Below are positions 45,902 through 56,772 of a stretch of DNA of 64,000 nt, one piece after another. Below the pieces are notes generated by a model. That model ran no database searches. It was not told the DNA's origin and saw only the letters and a list, made by a program, of their open reading frames with translations. Source of the DNA: Stromatinia cepivora (taxonomy: Eukaryota > Ascomycota > Leotiomycetes > Helotiales > Sclerotiniaceae); assembly GCA_014898415.1 (NCBI GenBank), contig RCTD01000012.1:682001-746000 (forward strand). The letters run 5' to 3'. Position numbers and translations under genes: made by a program. The number at the start of each line of letters is the position of its first letter. The stretch's first letter is position 1.

Positions 45902-46440
45902 TTATGCGAGGTACTTATTCCATTGGCTCAGCATAATGAGAAGTCCTCCACCATCCACAACTATATTTCCATACAATCCCGGACCACGTGCCACTGTCCC
46001 AAAATACAACCACTCCATTCCCCAGTATCCAACAATTACGACATACGCCCAAGTAGCCAGTAGGTAGAGATGAGTGTCCGTGATGTTGGAAGCTGTAAAG
46101 GCGCGTATCATACCCGAGAGAAGAGTGTAGCAACCAAATGTACGAGCGAACAGCGGCGTGACTTGAGGTGTTGGAGTGGAGTTTTTGGAACCGGCGTAGA
46201 GTTTTCTTGTTTCGGAGATAGAGAGAAAACACTGAGCAGAGTTGGAAAAGCTGAGGAAAGGGTTCTGGGGAGGGGGGTGTTAGTTGGGGATGTGGTTTTA
46301 GGGGTTGGATTTTGGAGGTGGGATGGTTTATTATATGGTAGAGGAGATGCTTGGGAATGTTGAGAGTAAACGGAAGAAAATTAACCCACAAAGAGTAGCT
46401 AGTAAGGTAGAATGCCTTGTCCTTGTGGAAGATAGAAAGC
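45902..46440 (-). pseudogene. ERG28-like protein, decayed paralogue
   Basis: Exon 2 at 46264-45902 encodes 120 residues with ERG28 character. NPFLSFSNSAQCFLSISETR is followed by VTPLFARTFGCYTLLSGMIR, AFTASNITDTHLYLLATWAY and a last helix ending MLSQWNKYLA. It shows the four-helix membrane pattern of the family, an ER scaffold for sterol C-4 demethylation. The acceptor is CCCAG at 46265 with an ACTAAC branch site. A matching first-exon piece, YLPQGQGILPY-stop-LLF, lies at 46437-46390 before a GTGGGT donor. The spliced join aligns in length with the family (LLF + 11 residues + CFL). The TAG at 46401-46399 replaces the usual Trp (TGG), and no start codon is obvious. The sterol genes ERG26-like and ERG28-like lie side by side here, both broken. 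Confidence 0.55.
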
Positions 46441-47244
46441 GGTGATGTTTTCAATGCTTTCAATGCAATTTCTAGAACTAGATGAGAAACTGAAATGCAG
46501 TATTGGGGTATTCCGTAACGCAGACTTCTGGCATTCGATGATCTGAGAAAACTGCATCTAAACAAGTTTTGTTTCTTGTGAATATAGTCCTATAAGATTA
46601 TATTCACTTATACAGAAGAGGAGATGTCTTCATTGTGCCAACAGTTGGGCTCACTAAGCAAATAACAACACGAAGGGGTGATTCTGCCCTGTCAGCTCAG
46701 CATCATGAGGTTACCTAAGTATTCTATTTATCTACTATACACAAATATAATTCAAGCCAATTTCAACGAAGTAAGAAGTTGTCAAAGAACAGCAGCAGGC
46801 TTTTTCAGTAAGTGCATCCTAAGTCCTTTTCGCGGGGTTGTGGTTTGCGTCGGCTAAACTTCGGATCGGATTTTGCTCTAAGATTATCGCCACCAAGATT
46901 AAACTTGTTCTCTCAGACCTCACCTTCACTCTTCATTTGAACGGAACCTCACACACATCATTCAACATACAGAATTTGAGCAATATATCTGAACTTCATC
47001 GCAATTGTGATATCAACGCTTTTGTGGAAAGATCCGCTAGAATCTCACGTCTAGCAACGGTTTACTTATTTTCTCACTGGCCTCCACCATGCCTCATCAA
47101 CCTAGAGCCGAATTCATCAGCAACTATCAATCATCACAATTGTAATGTCAACGCTTTCCAGAAAAATCCGCCATACTCCATCCACCATCCAACTCCGTGA
47201 ACTATGATTATGCATTGCCCAGCACAATCGAGGTCACAACGAAG
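46441..47244. other. Intergenic region with a weak direct repeat
   Basis: No supported gene; a 120-codon plus-strand frame at 46838-47200 has no character. Two similar blocks at 46998-47035 and 47136-47173 share CAATTGTxATxTCAACGCTTT followed by GAAAxATCCGC. Confidence 0.4.
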
Positions 47245-48985
47245 CTATTCTGCAGATGGTTTTCTGCTATCAAGCCATACTTCCGCTGGTGCCCATACAC
47301 GCTCCTGGTGGTAGTCCTTCCCATCATCAGTTCCGCGGACCTTCAAGCACGGATGCAGAATTATACTAATAGCCCTTCCTTCGAGCTGATCCTCATGGCT
47401 GTCATAGGCTACAGAAGAATGGGCAATCATTTCTTTGCCATTGGGTTGGAAAACTGGGCGACTTCCCATGCCACCGTGTAAAGTATAACACACCAGTTTC
47501 GTTCTTCTTGTCCACAAATTGTACGATATAATTGCTGCCTCTCGGTACATAGGATAAAGCTTGTCCCCGAATTTGCCTAGAGCTTCATTGTTCATGAGAT
47601 ATTGAGCTGCACCTTCTAGGAAGATCGAAGCTTTTCTGTCTGCCACCTTGAATATCTTTTCTTCAGTCAGGATACGCAACTTCTTTTCCTTCTTCTGAGG
47701 TATCAGCTGCTATCGGAGGTAATAGAAGTCTCAAGGTTTGGGATCGCCAGATATGGGCATCCTCTTCTCTGGCTATTTGAAAATTAGTCTGAGTACTTTC
47801 TTGACGTACACTCCATTTAACTTACAATGATAGCCGCAGCTGTAGACTCCTTCTAATCCTATACGGTACTTTGATTCCAGTGTCTGTTCTTCTCCCCGAG
47901 AAAGAAGAAAGGATTTTGGAATAAGGTTGTATACGCACTGTGGGAGAGCAGAGCATTCGGAAGTAGCCCTGGAGCCTTCTTCGGGGACAATCCTTGAGGA
48001 AGCTGATTATTGTCAAGGATAATCACATGTTTCAACGCACTTTTTAGAGCTGCATGCTCATGCCCACCAAGTACTATCAGGATGGCGTCCATATCAGTTG
48101 CTGATACTCTCTTCGCCCAGCCTCTCATGTCTCTCTTAAGCCTATCAAGATCTTCCATAACTTTGCTATCCTCGACGGGCGCCCAACGCGAGCTTGGCAT
48201 TTGGCTGAACGTCATTTCTTGTTGCTTTAAAATGAAGGTGTTGTGTTTTTCTTCAATGGCCTGCTTTTCGAGCTTGAGTTCTTGCTTTTCAGATTCGAGT
48301 TGTTCGTTTTTAGCTTGAAATTTGCCTAGTAAATCTTTCGAATTGTCATTTTGACGTTGCAATTCTCTCACGTGGTGTTCAAGCTGTTCCTGTCTTGCCG
48401 CGTGATGTTTGTCGATGCCCTCGACTATTCCATCCAAACCTTCCCGTAATATATAGATTGCGTTTTGTTTCGCGCTCCGGATACCTTCTCCCCTATGCTC
48501 GTCCGATTGCGGTTGCTGGGAGGACTGTTTTGCACTGCTTGAGCTGCCATATTCTTTGTGCGTCCGGCTATCATTTGACATCGCCGATGATCGAGTGGTC
48601 ATGAAGCTTGGTAAACGGGCAAGAATCGCGTCTGAAAAGGAAAACGATGCTTCTGTAGTATTCAGATAAATTAGCCATACTCTCAACAAATGTACGATTA
48701 CATACCTTGGTCGGCGGGTTGGTCGTTTTCCTTTGTTCTCTGCGCAGTCTTTCAGGCTGGTACTAGAAGCACTCCATCCTCGGATTCGTCGGTGTCGGCA
48801 CCAATAGTAAGGTGTTGACCATTCATCGAACCCCTTTGCGCCATCGAACGCGAGTGGACGCCAACTTCTCTTTTACCTGTTGCAGATGATGATGGTCTTG
48901 GCTGGGCAGGTCCTTGATGCATTGTCTTTTGATACCCACCTTTTAAGGGAAGTTTGTCTCGCTTTTTCGGGAAGTCGGAGGTCAT
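47245..48985 (-). pseudogene. Fungal-specific coiled-coil protein gene, disrupted
   Basis: Exon 1 (48985-48706) opens MTSDFPKKRDKLPLKGGYQK and contains an in-frame TGA at 48754-48752, after which the same frame continues as KTAQRTKENDQPADQ. Exon 2 (from 48652) carries EASFSFSDAILARLPSFMTT, a coiled coil (RELQRQNDNSKDLLGKFQAK...EKQELKLEKQ) and DRLKRDMRGWAKRVS. Near 47899 (CTCGGGGAGAAG) the family frame shifts to EEQTLESKYRIGLEG. After an intron (47825-47773) comes EDAHIWRSQTLRLLLPP, and near 47682 a second frameshift leads to KASIFLEGAAQYLMNN and the block RVWAPAEVWLDSRK. The WRSQTLRLL and PAEVWLDSR blocks are familiar from large uncharacterised families of filamentous fungi. Disrupted in three places; function unknown. 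MTTRSS (48602) could be an alternative start. Confidence 0.6.
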
Positions 48986-49259
48986 GCTCAGTTTTACTTT
49001 GATAGTTGTGAATAAAATTTGCAGAAAGTATCAGGAAATAAGAATGTCAGGGCGAAGGTGAAGTTCATTTACCTATGCATTCAACTGGACTGAACTAAAT
49101 ATTACATGCTCCAATCAGCTTGTCTGGCATTTGCTAGCTTGCTTGGCACGTGCTTTTTATTACAGCAAGTGAATGGAAGCGGGTCATTACGCGAATTTAG
49201 AGTCCATTTCAAAACTGGCCAAAATATTTTCCCAACCTGGTCTATCAGTACATATCATC

Positions 49260-51519
49260 ATGAGTACTTCACGGAATCGTGAGCCCCCCAAACAGGCTAC
49301 GAGTTCTGTAAATGCAAAGGAGAATGGCCATAAAATCATTATAGGAATTGATCATGGTACAACATTCTCAGGTATGCCAGTCAAATCTCACACTGTTCGC
49401 TTTTAACATTGCTATAGGTGTCAGTTACGTGACCACAGATAAAGCTGGCATAGAGGACATCACTATTATGTCTCCATGGCCTGGAGATCCTCACGTGTCT
49501 TGGAAAACTCCCACGAGAATTGCTTACAGCCAGGAGAATCCAAAACTCAAAAACAACAAGTGGGGATTTGAGGTGAACTCAAAGCTCAAGTCTTATTCCT
49601 GGACTAAACTTCTGCTCGACAAGAACGCTGGTGCGAAAGATCATGACGATCCGTCGCTTGCATCTATGACAGGTGATGGCATGTTACAGTTACCTCCATT
49701 TCGTGATGCGGCAGGGGTCTGAAGATTTTCTGAAAGAGGTATACACACATGTATCAAGAACGTTGCGAGAGCAAATGACTGATCTGACTTTTGAAAACAC
49801 TCCAATGGAATGCTGGGTAACATTACCTGCTGTGTGGTCAGAAGAGGCTAAAGACGCTACTCTAAAAGCTGCCAAGAATGCTGGACTTGGGAAGAGGCCC
49901 GGAGACGAGATTTACACGATTGCTGAGCCAGAAGCTGCGGCAATTGCGACGTTGAAGGAATACGCCAAATCAGATGCATTGAATCCCATCTCGGTATGTC
50001 TAGATCACCTGCATTAATGGCAGATACTGACAATTTAGTGTGATGAGAATATACTTATTTGCGACTGTGGCGGAGGAACTATCGACATCACTACATATAC
50101 AATCCAGCAGGTGCAACTATACCTTATCTTTGATGAACTATGTGTTGGTATCGGTAAGTCTTATTCAGGTTCACACAATCAGTCTATCAGAACTGAATCT
50201 TGACTTCTTAACAGGGGGAAAATGCGGGGCAACATACATCGATCGTAATCTTCATTCTCTGCTCTCCAAACGCTTTGGATCTGCATTCGATGATCTGCCG
50301 TTCAGTCAAAAGGGTCCAGGTAGCAGATTTATGACGGCCTTCGAGATATTGAAAAGGGATTTTGGACGTAACGATGAGCGAGAAGTAGGGGAGCTTGGCC
50401 CTCTCAATCTTGCTTTTCCTGAATCTGATCATTATGACGAGGAGGATCGGCTTGTTTTGCTCACACAGTAAGGTTTATGTGTCCGCAAGACGTTGAGTTT
50501 ACTAATAACCTATCAGTGAAGATATGGAGGACCTTTTCGATCCCGTCATTGCGGAAATAACAAGCTTAGTGAGAGAGCTAGTGAAAGCAGCAAAAGCCGC
50601 AAAAAACGCTACAATTAACGTGTGTTTCGATTCCGAGATAAACAGATTCAAGAGAAGTTTTTGCTAAAAATTTGTGATGCATTAGCGTATCATCCTAGTC
50701 GGGGGCTTCGGTGAATCTCCACACCTCAATGAACAGTTGAAAAAGTGGTGCAGGCAAAACGGGAACATAACCTTGATACGCCCCTTGCATCCGTAAGCCA
50801 CGATACACACATCCATTTGCTCTGTTTCTATGCCAATCTTTTGAAGACAATCTGCCGTTGTGCGTGGAGCTGCCTTACGTGGGTTAGAAGGAATTTCGCC
50901 ACGGGTGAAGCAATTGCATCGTCATTATAGTGTCTGCTTATCGATGCCTTTCCGAGAAGGTATAAACCCAGAGGAAAGCTCTCAAATTGATCCCTGGGGA
51001 ATGTCAAGAGATGCATGGGACGAATGAAGTGGTTAATTTTTAAGGTAAGTCGCTCGACAAGCCACAGTTGCGTTACCATATCTGGTCTCACCGACTAATG
51101 AAAATATGCTAGGGGGATGAAATAACAAAGAGCACCTCCAGACTTACTGACTGCGGTCACGTTCATACACCTCAGACAGATATGGTACTCGCAAGTACAT
51201 TGTACCAATGCGTATTGGCAGAACTTCCTGAATATGTTTCTGATCCTGGTGTGCCAAAAACCATCTCAAATCGAAAACAAACTAAAACTAACATGCTATA
51301 GGAATCGAAAGAGTTGGAGATATTCGATCAAATCTAAGTATTAACTTCGATTCTGGTGAAAATATCAAACAGCAAAACAATGCTCAACTCGGTCGCCTAG
51401 TGCAGAAAGTTAATTTTCAGCAAAAAATCGTGTTCGGTAATAAGGGTGATAATCTCACGTTCAGTTGTCTTGTTGGTGGAAAGGAGATGTGCAAGTCAGA
51501 CATGAAATTCGATCGTTGA
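49260..51519 (+). pseudogene. Hsp70-like (actin-fold ATPase) gene with two frameshifts
   Basis: Nine exons are traceable: 49260-49371, 49418-49993, 50039-50153, 50215-50467, 50517-50619, 50686-50792, 50847-51044, 51113-51248 and 51302-51519. The product is a divergent Hsp70-type ATPase of the kind expanded in fungi. Phosphate loop 1 is IIIGIDHGTTFSG, loop 2 ILICDCGGGTIDITTY, and the adenosine motif IILVGGFGESPHLNE, then AVVRGAALRGLE. The C-terminal substrate domain of true Hsp70 is reduced. Frame breaks lie near 49715 (after FRDAAG, one base extra) and near 51025 (before RMKWLIFKGDEITK, one base missing). All introns are clean, so decay is recent or the bases are assembly errors. The family includes heterokaryon- and stress-associated genes, but no specific role follows. 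Confidence 0.8.
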
Positions 51520-52399
51520 AGTGGCGGGCAGCAGCCTGATGATTCTGAAGCGTTGTCTTTTTGCTTCTGCGAACATTTGTTCTGCTTTTCTTTTCGTGCT
51601 CTTGTTTTTTTTATCAAGAAAACCAACAAAACTTGTGCCCAGAATCTGGGTTTATATTTCAGTCCGTTTTAAGATGGCTGATCCCTTCAAATATGGGAGC
51701 CGAATAACTAGTACTGCTTTTACTTTTGCAAAATGAAAAATTCTTTACAATCAACCTGATACCTCTGGGTAGTAAGAAGGACCTGATTCTGACTTTGACG
51801 TTCCAGCAGGTGAAATGGAAATTGAAACCAGCAAAGTTATAAAAAAGTTAATTGTTCACATTATATGTTCCGGCATTGCTCAAATCATCAATACATACTA
51901 TTTGATATTGATCCTTACTCATAAAAGCCCATCACTACAATCCCGTTGTGACTCTCGCCTTGATCAAACATTCAGACCATGAATTTCCCCTAAACACTTC
52001 AAGCCAGTTTGTAAATCGATATATCAGCTGCCAGTATCCTGGTAGAGAGTATCAACAGCTATCTCGTGAAAATTCCATGAATCTATAAACACGTTATCCT
52101 GGGTAGTCAAGCGCCTCATGCGACATTGTAGTCTCCAATAACCCTATGGAAGGAATCTGGTAGGATCTACAAGAGTAGTTCACCTACCCTACAAATAAAT
52201 GACAAAGAAATATATATCTCGAAAGAGCATGATTGAAACCGGATAGGCAACAATATTCCAATCATAGCTCATTTGAGGAAACGCGAATATATCACACGAA
52301 GTAGGTTGAAATGGGTGAGTATCATCGTCGGAGAGATCTGTTATTCATTGTTTAAACACATGTTGTAATATAATGTGACAATGCAGCTGCTATCCCACT
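51520..52399. other. Gene-poor interval
   Basis: No supported gene; AT-rich sequence between the Hsp70-like gene and the next remnant. Confidence 0.4.
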
Positions 52400-52890
52400 C
52401 TATTCATCTTCATCTTCATCTTGATCTTCATCATCTTCTTTGGGAGTTGGAGTTGGAGTCAATTCTATAATTTTTATCGTCTCAGAAATAAAATATAAGG
52501 ATTTCTGTAGACTGTGATGGTATCGCCTTTCGTGCATGTGGTATTCCTCGTTTTTCCAGTCAGCAGTGGTGAATTGCGATCTTAATGCTGCGATATTGGA
52601 TGGGATAGAAGGAAAGTTCCATAGTCATGAAAATGGGGGATTGGAGGTGTCAAGACTTGTTGTGGGAATCAAGTGATTCGTGGAAGGGATGTTTCTTGAG
52701 AGAAGAAGCTGAGATTTATTCGCTAATTTATAATGATTATTTCACTAACAGTGGTTAACACGGGATAAGGTCTCACGTAGTTGCTATCGATCTCTATGTT
52801 TGAGCACAGCAGACATTTCATCTGATGGTGATATACTGAGATTTCAGCATCTCCTTTGAAGTCAAGGAAGTTATTATGTTACCAATACCA
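52400..52890 (-). pseudogene. Unrecognised coding remnant ending in an acidic tail
   Basis: The minus strand gives a coherent stretch ending at TAG 52402-52400: NFPSIPSNIAALRSQFTTAD, then WKNEEYHMHERRYHHSLQKS and LYFISETIKIIELTPTPTPK, with a Glu/Asp tail. Upstream in the same frame is LLLSRNIPSTNHLIPTTSLD, separated by a single TGA at about 52630 (PPFS-stop-LWNFP). Further upstream, 52890-52800 reads FLDFKGDAEISVYHHQMKCL and LCSNIEIDSNY with a CxxC, ending at a GTGAGA donor. An acceptor ATTAG lies near 52721, but the phase does not fit cleanly. I do not recognise the family. It looks like a two-exon gene with a stop. Confidence 0.4.
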
Positions 52891-53497
52891 TTAAACACCT
52901 TGCAGATATCTGGTTTTCTATATAAACTTTATATCTACCCCCCAAATTACCTTCCTCCCATCATAAATCCCCCACACGCTCATCGGAAAACTGTTTTCTG
53001 GAACTGTTAAATCACTACATCATTATTACCGGACTATCCCAACTTCCGGCTCCCTTCTTTCGGTATCCATCATTCATCGCCCGAGATCCTTTGTTATAAA
53101 GACAAACACTGAAACCGACCATACTTTCAATGCAGATCCAGGTCTGCCTGCAGCTGGAAATTAGTGAAAGGTACCAAGTTCAATCCCAACTAGAAGCTAG
53201 TCAGTGTGAAAGTCTTCCACGATAGAACTATACCTTCTAGCAATCTTTTCAAATAGATTGTTGGGACAGAAATGTACGTAGCTTCCTTGCTCGAAACTCC
53301 TCGTTCGAATCCGTCATGACTGTTTTGTTGAATCTTTCAATATGTGCAGCGTGAAGGGCTCTCTGGTGCTTTTTGCTCAGCTCCTCAGTAATCATAGTAG
53401 TAACAAATGAGTGAAGCAAAAGTCTCTTTAGAATGTGGATAACCGGCTCTCACAGACTATTACCTTTGCTTTTTTACCATTCAGACTCGATACATCA
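52891..53497. other. Intergenic region
   Basis: Contains the presumed upstream region of the remnant and the 3' end of the homeodomain gene. A GTTCGAATCC near 53319 resembles a tRNA B box, but no tRNA fold surrounds it. Confidence 0.4.
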
Positions 53498-55390
53498 TCA
53501 GATGAAACCATTAAAATTAGCACCTTGTATCCCGGGATTTACTTGCCCAATATTTGCCATATAAGTATTCCCATAAGAGTTGCCGCTATCTCCGTAGCCT
53601 GAACTTTTACCCAAAGATTCAGCAAAGATATCTCGCGCAAGCCTTGCTGCATGAGACTCAGAAAGTGGCCAAGTTTGCGGTATAAAATTATGAGAAGATC
53701 TTTTCGCCAGTCCCCTTGCCTCTTGGGCGAGGTTCTGTGGTGTGTCTTCCCGATACTCCAACTTGCGCTGCAAAATTAGGGCGTCGTCATATAACCATAT
53801 GTACGACCGGTCATTATTACCGACAAGACTTTTCCACGCGGTTATCATATCCCATTCTCTGGGCTGCTTGAGCAAGCCTTTGATGACATTTGTCAATGAC
53901 CATTGTGCAATGTTGAGTCCTTGCTTTTCGTAGTGTTCGGCAATATGGTCGAGTCTCGCTGTCTAGAGTTAGCTATGACGGTTCTTAATAGTGTTCTATT
54001 TATTTGCACGTATGGTCTCGAGCGACCCATGCCGTGCCGAAAAATTAAAAACAACAGTGTACGGAAGGATATGTATTTGAAGACTTACCATCCCAAGTAA
54101 AAAAGCAACCACCACAGAATCCGCAGCCCCAAGCCTTTTTCTCTGGCGCATCTTGATGCCAAGCTTCCCACCCTGTTAATCCATCCGATAAATTATGGTG
54201 TTTCTTCAAGTGATCCCTCAACTTATCTTTCCTAGGGTGGCACCGTTTAGACAGAGGTTTTCCCCAGCAGTTTTGGAATCGATGTTGGTTAATAAGATGG
54301 TTGATCAACTCATCACGATTGTTCTCAGCGTAATTGCATAGCATGCAGGACCATAAATCGAGTACCTGGATAATTGGCTCTTTTGGCATGCAGTACCACA
54401 ACTTTTGTTGCTCGCACTTTGTCTGTTCATGCCTTTTCCAATCGCCTTTGGCACCTTTGCGTTCAAATGTCTGGCCACATTTTGTGCAACTGTATTTTAT
54501 AAACTTTTGAGGTATATCTGGTAATTTTTTAGCGTACAGATTTGTAAATGATTTGCGCCTCAATCTAGTGGATGGTCGTGGGATAGATTCCAGGCCGTGG
54601 TGTCGAGTGGTGAACTGGTTTTTGTTGAGATCGCTAGGCAAATTGTATTGAGAATTAGACATCGAGGTAACGTTTGCTTGGTTTATGCCTGTGTAAGGCT
54701 GAAAATTCTGACATGATTCCAGTGGACCTGCTGCCTGATCTTCGTCCACAGAAAAAAGGGTTGACGTGGGTCCCCAAGTACGTCCGGGTGCATAAGATAG
54801 TCCTGATGATCTGTTTGACACACGATTATTCACGTAAGATGATGGTATCGATAGCACTGAATCATTATCGGAGATCGAAGTAATTTCCGAATGAGGGAGT
54901 CTCTTCTGCGGAGAGTCATCGCTCCGATTGTCTTGGCTTTGACGACCATATAAATCGGACGGCAGTCCATGGAAATCATGGCATGACCGCTCAAGGGGAG
55001 ACCAATTTCCCACACCGGAAGACACTTCATCAAAGTTTTGTATGCCGTTTACAAATGAATCAAGAGTCAAATCGAGCGAATTAACATTTACAAGATCAAA
55101 ATCATTGCTTTCAGAACCATACACGCCAACGTTGGAAATTGACACTACTTTTCCAGGTGAAATTTCGATATTAAGACCTGGTATAGAATTTTAGAAGAGT
55201 TTTCCACACCAGATGTAAAAATGTGCTACTCACGAGTACTCTCTTGATTGGTCCACCAATGATTGATTTGATCTTTTTCTAGACCTGTTTCGCCCATGAG
55301 AAAGGCCATAGAACCATCCTGAGGTCTGCCTAGATTATTTGTTGCCCATCGATTCAACGTAGATTCCTGATTTTCTGTCAATGGTAACAT
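53498..55390 (-). CDS. Homeodomain plus C2H2 zinc-finger regulator
   Basis: Three exons, 55390-55234, 55177-54089 and 53958-53498, give 568 residues; phases 1 and 1 match. Residues about 6-47 look like the C-terminal two-thirds of a KN-type homeodomain: ESTLNRWATNNLGRPQDGSM, then FLMGETGLEKDQINHWWTNQ, where INHWWTN corresponds to the recognition helix VxNWFxN. The basic residues that should follow (ARRR) are missing; the sequence goes to ESTRLN instead. The middle is Ser/Asn-rich. Zinc-finger-like motifs follow: CTKCGQTFERKGAKGDWKRH, CMLCNYAENNRDELINHLIN, and CGFCGGCFFTWDARLDHIAE with HY. This arrangement matches the homeobox/C2H2 class of filamentous fungi. I chose MLPLTENQ as start because it precedes the homeodomain directly. 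Nuclear transcription factor by inference. Confidence 0.8.
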
Positions 55391-56215
55391 ATTGATAATA
55401 GTCAGCCTGGTGATAGGTAGGCTTGTGTATTTTGTAATGAGTGATAGGGATACACACTTGTAAAGCCGGCCCTAAACAAGGTGAAGAATGGTAGGTATGT
55501 CGAAAGTCGAAAGTCAGGCAATCTTTGTTTCTGCCAAACTCGTGATCCATTGCCACAGCTTATTTATGGTGGTGATAATGTACCTTTGTGCTGTAACCTT
55601 ATTCCATGGAGTTCGTAGGGCAAAATCATGGGGCTGAGAGCGGTGGAGTCTCGAAACAATTCGCCCCTTTCAAGGAAACCTTCCTGCCTAATTCTTCGCT
55701 TGTACGGATATCAATGATGGTAACAATAAGCTGAAATTCTGCAAGTCAAAATGTTTTGTGGGGCTATGCTCCGTTGGCTGTGGCTGGTCGTGGCCGGTCC
55801 TGACAGGCTGAAACGCGATAACGTTCTAGAATTATGCGGCGAAACCGACATCTTAACAATTGATTCGCTGGCTTTGAGACGTTGTACTGTGACGGGAAAA
55901 CCTTGATTCCATGTGTTAAAGCTGCATGTCGTCTGATTGAAGGATTTGCTTTGGTGACTTAGGGTGACCTGGGGTGACTGGGGGTGACTTGGGATGACAG
56001 CGAATGCGGCTACAATCTCATCAATCAAGCTAAGACAACAGAGATCATGACAAATCTCTGACAACAAAGAGCTGTGTGTGTATGAGTCGACAGAACATGA
56101 CGTTCAAAAATAGAAATTGATTATGGGGAACTTTTGCCCTGGTGATTGTACAGACCGAAAAAACTGAAAGATTCAGCGTTGATTCGTCAATTGCAAGTGG
56201 GATGATCGAAACATA
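55391..56215. other. Upstream region of the homeodomain gene
   Basis: Promoter and leader region. A 118-codon frame at 56067-55711 has no family character. It holds the 10-bp tandem repeat listed separately. Confidence 0.4.
55951..56000. repeat. 10-bp tandem repeat, five units
   Basis: Five imperfect 10-base units of consensus GGGGTGACTT. Confidence 0.9.
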
Positions 56216-56434
56216 TAGAAAAGTTACCACCACAGCCAACTGAACGCACCGGTCAACTGAATGCCTAAGCCTAATTAGGCGGCACATCAGTAGAATTCCA
56301 TTATTGGGCTACTTTCAAATTGGTATAGACTAGTAGGTAGCAGGTATTGAGCCCTGAATAGGTTAGGGCGGTGACCTAATTACGTTGGACCGTTTAGTTG
56401 ACCGGTGCGTTCAGTTAGCTGGTGGATTCTTCTA
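56216..56434. mobile_element. Stowaway-like MITE, copy 1 (219 bp)
   Basis: The element starts TAGAAAAGTTACCACCA and ends in the near-complement TGGTGGATTCTTCTA, so it is bounded by TA on both sides, the Tc1/mariner target. Inside each end are CAACTGAACGCACCGGTCAACT and its complement AGTTGACCGGTGCGTTCAGTT. The arms are therefore about 45 bp and contain CAACTGAA twice. No coding capacity. A diverged relative in the same orientation lies at 56587-56772. Confidence 0.85.
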
Positions 56435-56586
56435 AAACCAGAAAAGCTGACGTGAATGATTTCTTTTAGTAATGATCTGCCTAAAAGTTCACGTCATAGC
56501 ACCTTCTGATCTAGTGCCGCCCCTCGGTTTCGCTGTTCCCATTACCTCGGGTCTAGCACAAGTCCATTGGCACGTTGTGATACTGT

Positions 56587-56772
56587 TAGAAGGGTCCACC
56601 GGCCAACTGAACGGTCTAACTTAATTAGACGATATATCAGCAGAATTCCATAGTTAGGGGTATTTTCAAAATTGATATAGGCTATGGAGCCCTGAATGTA
56701 TTAAGGCGGTGATCTAATTAGGTTAGGCCGTTCAGTTGGCAAGTGTGTTCAGTTGGCAGGTGAACCCTTCTA
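56587..56772. mobile_element. Stowaway-like MITE, copy 2 (186 bp)
   Basis: The ends are TAGAAGGGTCCACCGGCCAA and the near-complement TTGGCAGGTGAACCCTTCTA, bounded by TA. The interior matches copy 1 (for example TCAGCAGAATTCCATA versus TCAGTAGAATTCCATT, and GAGCCCTGAAT in both). Copies 1 and 2 are related but diverged, 152 bp apart. No coding capacity. Confidence 0.85.

Noticed and set aside
46838..47200. 120-codon plus-strand frame
   Set aside because: No protein character; overlaps a diverged direct repeat.
47826..47934. GTATAC donor and a 14-nt exon in the coiled-coil gene
   Set aside because: The apparent intron encodes NPFFFLGE and, one base shifted, EEQTLESKYRIGLEG, which fit the family, so a frameshift is the better reading.
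53300..53340. GTTCGAATCC resembling a tRNA B box
   Set aside because: No A box, acceptor stem or anticodon arm at the right distances on either strand.
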